64,000 nt of DNA, taken from assembly GCA_037951105.1 (NCBI GenBank), contig JBAMJV010008313.1, positions 81,757-145,756 of the forward strand. Direction: 5' to 3'. The position numbers were made by a program, and so were the translations under genes. The notes beneath the pieces were generated by a model that saw only the letters and a list, made by a program, of their open reading frames with translations, was not told the DNA's origin and did no database searches. Below are positions 52,174 to 62,963 of the stretch, one piece after another. How positions within the stretch are numbered: the first letter of the stretch is position 1; each line of letters opens with the position of its first letter. The stretch is from Echinarachnius parma. Taxonomy: Eukaryota; Echinodermata; Echinoidea; Clypeasteroida; Echinarachniidae.

Positions 52174-52557
52174 ATGAACACATTGATATTTAAAGGAGAA
52201 TGAAACTGAAGACTTGTAAAATCTAAATGTGCTTTTTTTTATTAACTGGCTAATTAGTAACACAATACATGTATGCATGTTTTATGCATTTTGTTACTAT
52301 CCCTTATTTTCACTCGATGTTGATATTTAACAAATTTCACGAGGGGATATAAATCGTGATTCATACGTACGTGTGTACGTGTATGTCCGTATGTGCTTCA
52401 AAAATTAAAGCCATTCCCAATGATCTACATGTACACTTTCGGTGGGGACTTATATTATGCATCGCTTAATTTACTCATTCATTTGTTTCTATTGAAACCT
52501 GTATAAAGGAACCTGAATCCAAGACCACCTACTTAATGCAAAACACTTTTGGTGTCT

Positions 52558-52721
52558 CACAAAAAAGGTAATTGCGAGGCAGTCTCCAGTTGGGCCATGA
52601 CGATCATGAACAGCTATGTAAATTTTTTTTTCTTGCAAACCTAGAATTTGTATATCGCATGAACTTGTGGATATTACGAAATCTAGGTTTGCGAGAATTG
52701 TCTCGCATTCGCCTTTTTGTG
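52558..52721. repeat. Foldback MITE downstream of the recombinase exon
   Basis: CACAAAAAAGGTAATTGCGAGG is broadly inverse to CTCGCATTCGCCTTTTTGTG, and TCTTGCAAACCTAGAATTTG is inverse to CGAAATCTAGGTTTGCGAGA. It lies in the probable intron before the polyglutamine exon. Confidence 0.75.
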
Positions 52722-53087
52722 ATTTTCTTCTTTCAGGCTTTAATGCATTTCGAGACCCATTTTGCTAGAAATCTGGCGCATTTTGCGTACTTCAGTGTAT
52801 TGCTTTTCAGAAATGCATAAAAAAACAAAAAAACAAAAAAATCCTCACACCATTCTTTTGTTTATTCATACATGTACGGAGGCCTGTTTCAATCAGAATT
52901 ACAGCCTTGCTAAAATAACGATAGGGACATTTTGGATAAATTTCCTATCATCTCAATTACTTTAATGTGGGTTTTAACCTTGCAGAAAAATGTTGTGATC
53001 CACTGAGATGTTAACTGTGTTGAAATGCAATTTATTATTAAATCAAAATTAAAAGTATGTATTCTATGTGCTCCTCTTGCTATGCAG

Positions 53088-53174
53088 GTGGCCTAGGCAC
53101 TGGCTTTGGTGCTCAGCCACAACAACAACAACAACAACAACATCAACAGCAGCAGCAACAGCAGCAGCAGCAAG
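53088..53174 (+). CDS. Polyglutamine exon, phase 1-1
   Basis: CTTGCTATGCAG precedes an 87-nt exon that reads GLGTGFGAQP, then seven Q, one H and about ten Q, and ends at CAAG|GTAACT. Both borders are phase 1. It fits after either donor of the recombinase exon (giving ...MDAG-GLGTGFG or ...TVPG-GLGTGFG) and before the exon at 53852 or the one at 55516. Mixed CAA/CAG codons argue for a coding tract and not simple slippage alone. Confidence 0.6.
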
Positions 53175-53216
53175 GTAACTGTTATACCTCAACAGACATG
53201 CAATAGGCCTTATTAA

Positions 53217-53654
53217 AGGGGCCCACCAGGCAAAGAACAGCACATTATTATATGTTTTGGTACCGTTTTGTGATATCAAATAGATACCCAACATTTTGCA
53301 AAGGGTTGTGTAATTCATAAACAAAGCAATTAATTTCCACCACTTACGGAACCACTGCTATTTCCTGGTTCCATACGGGCCAACCATTTGCGAGTGCGCC
53401 AATGCTATTCACGCGCACGTTTGTAAACAATAGATTCCCGGGCGATTCGTTCGCTCTGCACACATTGCAATTCACCGTACGCATAGCAGTCTGCGTAATT
53501 CAGACCGCATGAACGCATGCTTTAGAATGGTGATGCGTTTCCAATTATTTATTTTTCTTTCTGGAAACATATTTTTGTGAACTTGTTGATGGAATGGAAT
53601 ACTAAAGATGTTACCTTTCTTTACAAGAATATTATTTTTGGGTGGTGGTACCCT
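53217..53654. mobile_element. TTAA-flanked MITE, family T1, copy 3 (inverted)
   Basis: AGGGGCCCACCAGGCAAAG at the left and GGGTGGTGGTACCCT at the right, TTAA outside both. A fragment of the same end lies at 53693-53777. Confidence 0.88.
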
Positions 53655-53865
53655 TTAAGTGCTGATATATGTTCTGGAGACACTTCAACTTTTTTTGGAA
53701 ACATATTTTTGTGAACTTGTTGATGGAATGGAATACCTTTCTTTCATAAGAATATTATTTTTGGGTGGTGGTATCCTTTAAAATTGGACATTCAGATCGT
53801 ATATCACATCAGTGTTTTCTAATATGATTTTGCATTTTCTTCAACACAAAGGTGTAGCTGACAAG

Positions 53866-56507
53866 ATGAGTTGCCTTCCTTCTTCTGGAGATACCAGCGT
53901 TGGGACACCCTCTGGACTAAAGGTAGAACCACCTGATCCAGTGTCACTGTCACCTGATCAAGTAGCAACACCTCACAAGAGCAGTTCCATTCATCTATCT
54001 GAGGAATCCAGAGATGTTGAGATCCCTGTAGTGAAGATGGAACCACCTGATCCACAGTCACATGATCCAGTTGATCCACTGTCACATGACCAAGTGGCAT
54101 ACCAAACTATATCACTGGAGATCAAACAGGAGGATGATGACATGATAGAAGGTATGGTCAAATCACACTTCAGTATTCTGCAAACGTGTCGGTGAAATTT
54201 TGATCAAATTTAAAAACTAGTTTTTATGCCTCCGCCAACGAAGTGGACAGAGGCAAATATGTTTTCCGGTTGTCCGTCCGTCCCATTTTTGTTATCGCGA
54301 TATCTCAAGAACCGATTGACGGATCAATTTAAACTTGGCATATTGCGGTGATAATGATCTGAGTAGATTTTAGATTTTGGCGGACATGAGGTGAGGTCGA
54401 GGTCACAGGGCACACTTATCATACCAAATTCATGTAAGATAATAAAGGGACAACGCAAATATGAATGCTGAAACCTGTATTATGGACTTTTTTGATGGGT
54501 TTAGATGCTTTTGATAGTTGTCCCGATGCTGATAATTGGCTTATCCTCATTTCGGGATGAGGCCTTTACACAGCTGAAGCCTTTATGCCAGGAAGTACAT
54601 TATTCATGTACTTAATTTAAGCCTGAATTTGGTCCATTGATCTTTTACAGGTTCCTTTCATATACTGTATTATTCTATCTTTCTTTCTACCAACAGAACA
54701 CGCCTGACACATTATTTTACAGGTTCCTTTCATATACTGTATTATGCTATCTTTCTTTCTACCCACTGAACACGCCTGACACGTTATTTTACAGGTTCCT
54801 TTCATATGCTGTATTATTCTATCTTTCTTTCTACCAACAGAACACGCCTGACACATTATTTTACAGGTTCCTTTCATATACTGTATTATTCTATCTTTCT
54901 TTCTACCCACCGAACACGCCTGACACGTTATTTTACAGGTTCCTTTCATATGCTGTATTATTCTATCTTTCTTTCTACCCACCGAACACGCCTGACACGT
55001 TATTTTACAGGTTCCTTTCATATACTGTATTATTCTATCTTTCTTTCTACCCACTGAACACGCCTGACACGTTATTTTACTGCGATAAGTTGAAGAAATG
55101 GCTGCCTCATGAGGGGATTGAAAGTGGTCCATAAAATAGATTATTTTCAGATATGATGACATAAATGGTACCCTGGGGTACCAAACGAATATCCGCCATT
55201 TTGTTTAATTCTTTATTTATTTTTTAGGGCTGTACCGGGGTATAGCGTGCATACTTGCGCACGCTGCACTGCATGCACAACGCAATACGGTTATGCTTCG
55301 AGTGGACACAAGATGGCGCTACACAACGCGGTACCCCGGGGTACCGCGTGTGTCATCATATTAGGAATATTCAGGAGGAAATAAATGACAGGAGTTATCC
55401 AGTAAGTCAAAATGCTAGGATTTCATTTCCCTTAGGCTTTAATATAAATGAGTTATGTTGGTTCCTATATATCTTATTATATACAGTTAATTTGCATTCA
55501 CTTGTTCTATTGCAGAAAACCCTGGTCACTGGATAGGTGAAAACAAGACTTTGGCTGGAAGGAGCGCTTCATCTTCAGATGTCGGAGAAGTGACAGGAAG
55601 TGAGTCCCTTCAGGAAGGGGAGACGGGTATAGGTAGCTCAAGAATGCATTGTTGCATAGTTGCTGAGAGTGCAACGGATGCTGACAGACCCTTCAAATGC
55701 ATGCTGTGTTCAGAGACATCCTATGATATGGTGGCTGAGGATCATGAGCGTGCCAAGGATGATGGCAGACCCAAGAAAATTGAAGAATCTTGTTTGACAT
55801 TTGAATCAAGTCGAGTTACTTCAAAGGAAGATGGCAGTTGCACCATTTGTAAAAAGGCTTGCACTCATAAGAGAACTCAAAGTGCTCATCTGAAGGGTCA
55901 GATTAGGACACAGGACAAACCTTTCAGTTGCAGCATTTGTAAAGTGGCTTTCACTCGTAAATCTAATCTGTCAGTACACTCAAGGATACATACAGGTGAA
56001 AAACCTTTCAGCTGCAGCATTTGTCAAAAAGGTTTCTCTCAGAGAAGTTATCTGAATTATCACATAAAAACACATACTGGTGAAAAACCTTTCAGTTGCA
56101 GCATATGTCAAAAGGGTTTCTCTCGCAGAAGTTCTCTGAATTATCACATGAAAACACATAATGGTGATAAACTCTTCAGTTGCAGCATTTGTGAAAAGGC
56201 TTTCTTTAAAAATTGTAATCTCACGGATCACATGAGAACACATACTGGTGAAAAACCTTTCAGTTGCAGCATTTGTAAAAAGGCTTTCTCTATGCAGCAT
56301 CATCTAAAGCATCACATGAATATACATACTGGTGAAAGACCTTTCAGTTGCAGCGTTTGTAAAAAGGCTTTCTCATGTAAAGATTATCTGAAGAGTCACA
56401 TGGCTATACATGCTTATGAAGGACTCATCCAATGCAACATTTGTAAAGAGTATTTTTCTCGGAAGGATCGTCTGAAGGATCACATGCTGACACATACTGG
56501 GGAATAG
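53866..56507 (+). CDS. C2H2 zinc finger protein, two exons
   Basis: Exon 1 (53866-54151, from MSCLPSSGD; exon border likely 53852) is a near-copy of the first 95 codons of the recombinase gene, with SUMO-type sites LKVE, VKME and IKQE. It ends GAAG|GTATGG in phase 1. Exon 2 (55516-56507) follows CTATTGCAG and completes the codon, giving 425 residues. Exon 2 has an atypical Cys/His segment (CMLC), a degenerate finger whose last His is Gln, then seven regular C2H2 fingers (CSIC...H...H) with TGEKPF linkers, most conserved between fingers 2 and 6. It is probably a nuclear sequence-specific regulator, and SUMO sites would favour repression. Exon 1 could instead be an internal exon of one large transcript with the recombinase (both borders phase 1). 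Confidence 0.8.
54220..54425 (+). repeat. Fragment of the TGACCT/GTCCGTCC dispersed repeat
   Basis: TATGCCTCCGCCAACGAAGT head with its inverse, GTCCGTCCGTCC, then one unit with GACATGAGGTGAGGTCGAGG. It lies in the zinc finger gene's intron. Confidence 0.8.
54644..55080. repeat. 72-bp tandem repeat, six units
   Basis: TTTACAGGTTCCTTTCATAT recurs every 72 bases. Because 72 is divisible by 3, both strands show long open frames (YRFLSY..., CQACSVGRKK...) that are artefacts. Each unit contains pyrimidine-rich stretches ending in CAG and a CAGGTT, so decoy splice sites are possible. Confidence 0.93.
55150..55365. mobile_element. Foldback element with GGTACC-rich arms
   Basis: ATATGATGACAT...GGTACCCTGGGGTACC at the left faces GGTACCCCGGGGTACC...GTGTCATCATAT at the right. 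It ends about 150 bases before the zinc finger exon. Confidence 0.75.
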
Positions 56508-56640
56508 CATTTAAGGTCCAGCATTTGTGAACAAGCTTTCACTCCCAGGAGTGATCTTACAACATAATGAGGACACATACATATACTAGTGAAAAACAAT
56601 TCAGTTGCAGCATTTTTTGCAAAGCTTAGGCATTGATTTT
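56508..56640 (+). pseudogene. Decayed extra C2H2 fingers after the stop codon
   Basis: Directly after TAG the frame continues as a finger (SSICEQAFTPRSDLTT), then TAA TGA, then a shifted GEK-like linker and CSI remnant (AGTTGCAGCATTTTTTGC). The array was once at least two fingers longer. Confidence 0.85.
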
Positions 56641-56772
56641 TTTCTCCCCATGGGGGTTTCTGCAAGGTATCAAAGCGACCAACACATCACTGTGCATAAG
56701 ATTTAAATATGGGGGAGGGGGGGGGGGGGGGGGTGGGATGTGGGGCTGGGCACGCAAAGTAGACAAAGTTAA

Positions 56773-57148
56773 AGGGGACCACCCGGCAAAGAACAACACA
56801 TTGATATATATGTTTTGGTACCGTCTTGTGATAATCAAATAGATACCCAATATTTTGCAAAGGGTTGTGTAATTCATACACAAAGCAATTAATTTCCACC
56901 ACGTACGGAACCACTACTATTTCCTGGTTCCATACGGGCCAACCATTCGCGAGTGCGTCAATGCTATTCATGCGTACGTTTGTAGACAAAATTCAGACCG
57001 CATGAACGCATGCTTTAGAATGGTGATGCTTTTTCCAATTAAATTTTTTTTTTCTGGAAACATATTTTTGTGAACTTGTTGATGGAATGGAATAGTAAAG
57101 ATGTTACCTTTCTTTAATAAGAATATTATTTTTGGGTGGTGGTACCCT
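56773..57148. mobile_element. TTAA-flanked MITE, family T1, copy 4 (inverted)
   Basis: AGGGGACCACCCGGCAAAG and GGGTGGTGGTACCCT ends with TTAA on both sides. It is 376 bp. It follows a G-run (about 18 G near 56710). Confidence 0.87.
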
Positions 57149-57229
57149 TTAAACTGAATGCCCCTGAATGACACCGAATGACACAGGCATTATTTGCAGG
57201 TACCACTCTTGGAGATACTTTTCGATAGA

Positions 57230-57560
57230 AAGTCTTAGATGGTTGGGAAAAATTGGCCTGCTAATAGTCCCGGTTGGGGCACAGGGGGCAGGGCCCCTGT
57301 TAGTCGTTTAGATTTAGCTGTTCAGAAATGTTATGATTATTGAGTGCAATTTGCAAGCATACTGATGGAACCCTCAATAGTATTACATGTATATCAAATA
57401 AGGTATACAGTACCCACAGGGGAATCTCAATAGGGGTCCTGGGGTGGTGCCCCCAGAAGCTTTTGGACTTATGATATCCAGAACCATAGATGGTCAATAT
57501 GATGTTGATAGGTAAAATAGTTTGTATCATATAGTAAGTTAAAATGAGAGTCAATATAGG
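57230..57560. repeat. Relative of the 41.7-42.4 kb G-rich repeat
   Basis: Shares GATTTAGCTGTTCAGAAAT, TTTGCAAGCAT, GATGGAACCCTCAATAG, TACCCACA and CCCCAGAAGCTTTTGG with 41740-42170. Confidence 0.7.
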
Positions 57561-57709
57561 GCCTAAATTTTTGATCCTTGCAGAATCTTCTTCAGAGGCT
57601 ATAATAGTAAGTATTATATCCTACATGAATGAAATCCTGTTCAGTGATTGGTCTACATAGCCTCATGTGACCAAACATAGTTATGCCCATGGAGAAAAAT
57701 GTGCTATGC

Positions 57710-57757
57710 ATGACGTCATTCATGGAATAGTAAATGCTATTCCATGAATGACGTCAT
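57710..57757. repeat. Perfect 21-bp palindrome with two CRE cores
   Basis: The arms 57710-57730 and 57737-57757 pair without mismatch around TAAATG. Each contains TGACGTCA (57711-57718, 57749-57756). Confidence 0.95.
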
Positions 57758-58394
57758 AGACGCCGGGTGATCATATTGAGCCCATAGAGATGCGTGTTAT
57801 AAATCTTCCCTGTGAGCAGAGGTATTGTTTTAGCTTGCGAAAGATGCTCGACGAGATTTCTCAAAGAGTTATTTAAAAAGAAATACAGCACATTTTCACC
57901 CGTGAATATCAATAAGTTCAAAAGAATATTCTAGAGATGCATTTCATGTATAACGTAGCGGTATTCGAATTTTAAAATTACGACAATGGTGCACATAGTG
58001 CATCGTTGTCCTTCTGTGGTCGTGACACTAATTCGTCATTTAACAATCGGCCGCGGTGTGCACTGCACTAGCTGTATGCGTAATGTACGAATAACTATTT
58101 TCTCCATACAATTACACGTGTGTAGTATTTAAAGCAGGTTAATTATTCACTTTGATGCGCGCGTTTTGCATTTGGGTGCGCATTAGTTAATGCGCGTAAC
58201 CATGAATGGAAAGATAGCGCAATACGCGCTCTGCGCTAGGTCTATTGCGCAAAGGGGGTCAGTGTCACAAACAGAACATAGTCAGTGCAGTGATGGTTCC
58301 ATGATCAATGTTTTGGTTTTCTTTATATTTTTCTTTAATTTAATTGAAATCATTTATTTTTGCGATGATTATGATTATGCGAAGGATATAAAAC

Positions 58395-58557
58395 AAATAT
58401 ATCATGCACTATTTCGAGCCACTAGTGAAATTATGGATTCCTCGGTGACAGAAAAAGCACTATGTTCTTCCGGTCTACGACCCTCAGAACATAGTGCTTT
58501 TCCTGTCACCTCGGAATCCATAATTTCAACTAGAGGCTCTCAGTGCATGGTATATTT
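58395..58557. repeat. Large foldback, arms of about 72 bp, 17-nt loop
   Basis: GTGAAATTATGGATTCCTCG GTGACAG...AGCACTATGTTCT is mirrored by AGAACATAGTGCT...CTGTCACCTCGGAATCCATA. Only a few mismatches occur. The 174-codon frame crossing it is an artefact. Confidence 0.93.
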
Positions 58558-58689
58558 GTTTAATATAATTATAATTAGCTCAGTTTCAGTGGGCATAGCA
58601 AAAATCCTAAATATGAGTGTACAGGGGACTGGGTCAGATGGCCTTAATAGGAGTTCATTAAGTGTTGAGTATTGGTATTTCCCGAAGTG

Positions 58690-59160
58690 CCACCCGATAT
58701 TTTTTGTGAGATAATGAAAAACTGACTGTCAAATTCGAAAGAATATTCATGTACAATTTTAATGACAGAATAAACTTTATTTGATCAAAATCGGTCAGAA
58801 ACGGCTGAAATATCCATAAATATATTTGTATTCAAAATGTTTTTCACCGGCAATCACTGAGCGATATTTAGACTTTTTAGAAAAATGTCAAAAAATGCTT
58901 GAAGAATACTTTGAAAAAAATCAGAATAGGTTTTCAAAAAGTCGTTGATGATATCTCTATTGAATCATTATTTTAACAAACATTAAATGCACAATTTTGT
59001 ATGAAGAAAGGCTAAAACCAATGTTTTTTTTTAAATAGCACCCTCTTGAGTTGTAAGGGCTCTTTTTGAATGTGTATACTTTTCGAGCATGCATGGTGAA
59101 GTTAGGGTTAGGGTTAGGGTTTTGTACCGTAATGGTACCGGTTTTGGTTACTAAAGTTAA
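58690..59160. repeat. Dispersed repeat family F copy with telomere-like insert
   Basis: GTGAGATAATGAAAAACTGA through TTTTCGAGCATGCATGGTGA and TACCGGTTTTGGTTACTAAA match the other copies. Three TTAGGG units replace part of the consensus at 59102-59119. Confidence 0.75.
59102..59119 (+). repeat. Interstitial (TTAGGG)3
   Basis: Three exact TTAGGG units inside a family F repeat. TTAGGG is the expected telomere unit of echinoderms and vertebrates. Confidence 0.9.
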
Positions 59161-59602
59161 GTTTGACAAATACTCAACTATCCCTTTAAATGCCTCTTCA
59201 TCTGGTTTTCTGTTGGGAAGTCCTCGGATAAAGCAGATAATGGCTCTGAAAATTTAAATTTTCTTTACAATTGCCAATCAGTATTTCTGAACTTAGATTT
59301 CAACAGTGAACCTGTATACTTTGACAAGCTGTGCACAAGTCAATGTGTGTGATTGTCATAATTATTATTAATGTGTTATTTTGGTTCATCGATTTGTCAT
59401 GGAAATTACTGAAAATGGAAATGTTATTGTTTTTCTGAGCACCATTTTTACAGTTTAAAGGTTGACTTTTACTGAATAAAATACAACTTGCACAGCCAGT
59501 GAACTTATTGTGTATGATTTGTCTCTTCGCATGCATTGTTGTGATATTTTCTTTTATTATAGTTTTAATAATAACTACCAAACCAAAGCCAGAAGTTCTT
59601 AA

Positions 59603-59830
59603 AGAGACTTAGTAACATTGTACAAATCCTCAAAATCCAATTGAAATTCTAAAGCGAACCCCTCATAGTATACTTGTTGTATTCTTATTAACAAAAAATG
59701 CATGGGACAGGTTTGGGTTTTTCAAATTTCCCTTTCGTTGAAAAGATATTTACGATTGAAGTGTTCAGATGTTAAATTATCCAATAGACCGTGTACAAAG
59801 TCGATGAGTGCAATGAGTCAAGCTGAAAAG
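59603..59830. mobile_element. TTAA MITE family T2, partial copy
   Basis: TTAA at 59599 then AGAGACTTAGTAACATTGTAC and CATGGGACAGGTTTGGGTTT match the inverse of 27180-27560. The far end is not recognised. Confidence 0.7.
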
Positions 59831-59849
59831 CAATATTTATATCATAATG

Positions 59850-60690
59850 ACAAATTTTGATGGTGGCATTACGGGGACCTTTTCTTTTGCCCGAAATTTG
59901 GCAACATTTTTGCTAAAATTTTGCCAAATTATAAGAATTTGACAAAGTTTGAGCAAAATTTAGGCCAAAATGTCCTTATAATATGCCACTGGTCATACAA
60001 ATATGATGACAAAATATTGCTTTGTGAAACACCTTCCAGGGATCCCGGCTGGTCGAATAATGCAACCCATTAAAGGAACTACAGCGTCTAGATGGCCTAA
60101 TTTTCACAATTCGGCTCTCTATAAGTAATTTTTCCCGAAGAAAAAGAATTTAGCATTCATTTCTCATGAAATCAATCAATTTTGGGGTAATTAGTTAATA
60201 TCTTATTGTCCTGGGAACGCCCCTTTTAAATCGCCAAAATGTGATGTCATCTAAAGACCGGACTAATGAACTAAATTCTGTAGATGACGCGTCATGACGT
60301 AAGCAAATGAATTGTCAATCACACGTCGATCACGCTGCCTATTCCGGACGCTAAATGTGGGTGGGGCGTAAATTGGCTGCTAAGTAAGATTTGGCATCAG
60401 GAAACTAGTCTTAAATCACTACTGTGTTTATTTTCATGGATTTTTCTTCGGCATACCTATGTTTCAAGTCATCAACTATGGAATAAGTGTCAACATACGT
60501 TGTATTCTGTAGGTCCTTCAATAATGTGGAAGGGATTTGACCAATAGTTTCCAGAACACATTAAACGAAGAGACATATATCCACTTCTCTTCATGTAGGC
60601 TACATGCGTTTGCAGTGCTTGTGTCAAGTGTAAAATCAATGATCCCTGGCATATTGATTCAAGTTCAGTTGAGTTTTGGTAAAGAGGGGC
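59850..60690. other. AT-rich intergenic DNA, nothing recognised
   Basis: It includes a short GCAAAATTTTAGC-type palindromic stretch and a CpG-rich patch near 60280-60360, but no exon, RNA gene or bounded repeat that I can support. Confidence 0.45.
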
Positions 60691-61518
60691 ACTTACACAA
60701 AAAAATTGTTGTGAGATAATGAAAACTGACAGTCAAATTTGAAAGAACATACAATTTTAATGACAGAATAAACTTTATTTGATTAAAATCGGTTCAGAAA
60801 CGGCTGAACTATCCATAAATATATTTTTATTCAAAAGTTTCTTCACCAGGGAACATTTTGACTTTTTAGACAAATTTAGACAAATGGTTAGACTACTTTG
60901 AAAACAAATCTAAATAGGTTTTTAAACAGTTGTTGATATCTCTATTGAATCATTATTTTAACAAAACATTCCCAAGTCGAAATTCCCATAGAACCTAAAC
61001 CCATTGAAACCCATAGACCCATAGGCCTATGGGTTTTCAATAGGGAAAATGGAACATGGGACCAATAGAAAACGAAATGGGTTTCTATGGGTTTCTATTG
61101 GACCCATAGAAATTCTCATAGGATTCCCATAGGATTCCCATAGAATTCCCATAGAAATTCCCATAGAATTCCCATAGAATTCCCATAGAAATCTCGCATA
61201 GGAATTTCCCGTTGACACTTCCAATAAAGGTATATCAATTAAATTCTCCTTTAGAGAATCATTAAATGATAATGATAATTCATACTTATATTTTCCTTAT
61301 CAACCTCTTCAGACAGTGCAATAGGGCAAGCAAGGCATTGCCTCTTGTTGAAGAGAGTAAAGAATTGAATTTAAAGCTGAACAATACATTGAGGTATATG
61401 TATTTGCAGTTAAAATACTTTTCCTTGGTTAGTACAATATTCTATCATATTTATATTGTTTTCTGGAAATATTAATTCCCATCTAGGAATTGAAAATGTG
61501 GTGAATAAATTGATTATA

Positions 61519-62834
61519 GGCTCAAAACCACTAATTATGTACAACTGAAAAGTCAGAAAATGTCAAAAATAAAGTTCTTGCTAAACGTTTGATTTTAATG
61601 CCAATCTAAAGTGCATACTTGGTAGTATATACTCCGAGAAAATGAGCACGTAATGTTACTGTGCAAGAAATGTGTGCTTCATTTTGATAAAAAGGTGTAA
61701 CATACGTTACCATCAACATTTCACATGTTAGCTAGTTAGTTTCAAAGTTGTTAACTGAATGTTACAACCATGAAAAAAAAACAATGAAGTGTTAATAAAA
61801 CCACTAAAACATATTTTGTGAACATCCACCTAGTCAGGTGTCCGTTAACGATTTCCAAAGATATGTAATTTGGCCGTAACGTATGTTTCAAATTGGTCAC
61901 GTATGTTACATTTAGTGTTGTTTGAATACAATTTTGGCCTTGAAAATGATTGCTAAGCTCACCCTTAACCACATATAGATGGCGTTAACCAGTTTGCTAT
62001 CAATTTAGATAGTTATTTATCCCACACACATTTTTTTACACCTGGTAACGTATGTTACATCACCTGGTAACGTATGTTACATCACCTGGTAACGTATGTT
62101 ACATCATTTGGTTGATTAAGCGACATTTAGTTGAACTTAATTTTCATTTTTTGTGTGATATCAATCTACTTCATTGGCCTGAACTCCAGTAGAGTAATTT
62201 ACATCATAGTGGTTACCTATATTTAAAATTCGTGGTAACGTATGTTACACCTCTTAAATCTACTATTTTATCCCGTCTCTTTCTTATATTCCCAGTCACA
62301 TTTCTTTTGTATCTTGACTTTTAAATATGTTTTTACTTGTATGCCATGTTCTCATCATTAGAAAAATAAGATAACTGTACAGATGTGAGCATCTAAGCAT
62401 ATCCCTTTATTTAGTAAGATAATGGTAACGTAGGTTTCACTAGATTTGGCGACACATTTCCAATGGCCATCAACATTTTAAATAAAGTGGGATCATAACA
62501 TTTTGTATTATGTTTCATAGAACACTGTGCTGCTGTCGTAAAACCGCACTTATTTTGCTCCTGTGTACTCTTATTTTTTTACAAACCTGGAAAAACTGAA
62601 CGATTTTGTCTTGGGGACATGGGGTTTTTGATACCTCGGCCATATTCTATCCCCTGTCAATTGTTTATTTTACTTTCAATCACTTTGAATTTATGGTTAC
62701 TTTTACGAGAAGGACCCTCACTATCAAGTAAAAGTACAATTTAACTGGTGTAAAGTTAAATCTCTTCTCTAGAGGACCAGGATCACTGGAGACACACTTT
62801 TTCACTAATGGTGCATATTTAGTGGTTTTGGGCC
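61519..62834. mobile_element. Complete non-autonomous DNA transposon 'element C' with a GGTAACGTATGTTACA array
   Basis: GGCTCAAAACCACTAA (61519) is inverse to TTAGTGGTTTTGGGCC (ends 62834) with one mismatch. TATA flanks both sides (61515-61518, 62835-62838). Eight copies of the 16-mer lie at 61696 (inverted), 61875, 61895, 62044, 62066, 62088, 62234 and 62424. Three of these are in tandem with 22-bp spacing. It is AT-rich and non-coding. Confidence 0.8.
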
Positions 62835-62963
62835 TATATATTATTTCAATAAAATACACACCATAAAAAGTGAGTATGCGTGTTAAACAAATAACAAATA
62901 CATAAACATCATATTTTGTTGCATGAATGATATGCATGAGTCTTGCATGAATATGCAAATTTT

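Noticed and set aside
54617-55162. Long frames on both strands (165 and 181 codons)
   Set aside because: Caused by a 72-bp tandem repeat, which keeps any frame open; repeats are near-identical at all codon positions.
58190-58714. 174-codon plus-strand frame
   Set aside because: It runs through a large foldback repeat, with no splice sites, protein-like composition or recognisable domain.
60536-60600. KGFDQ-like peptide (AAGGGATTTGACCAA) as the second exon of the 43235 gene
   Set aside because: A stop follows at once, the neighbouring codons do not match an Sm fold, and there is no suitable acceptor.
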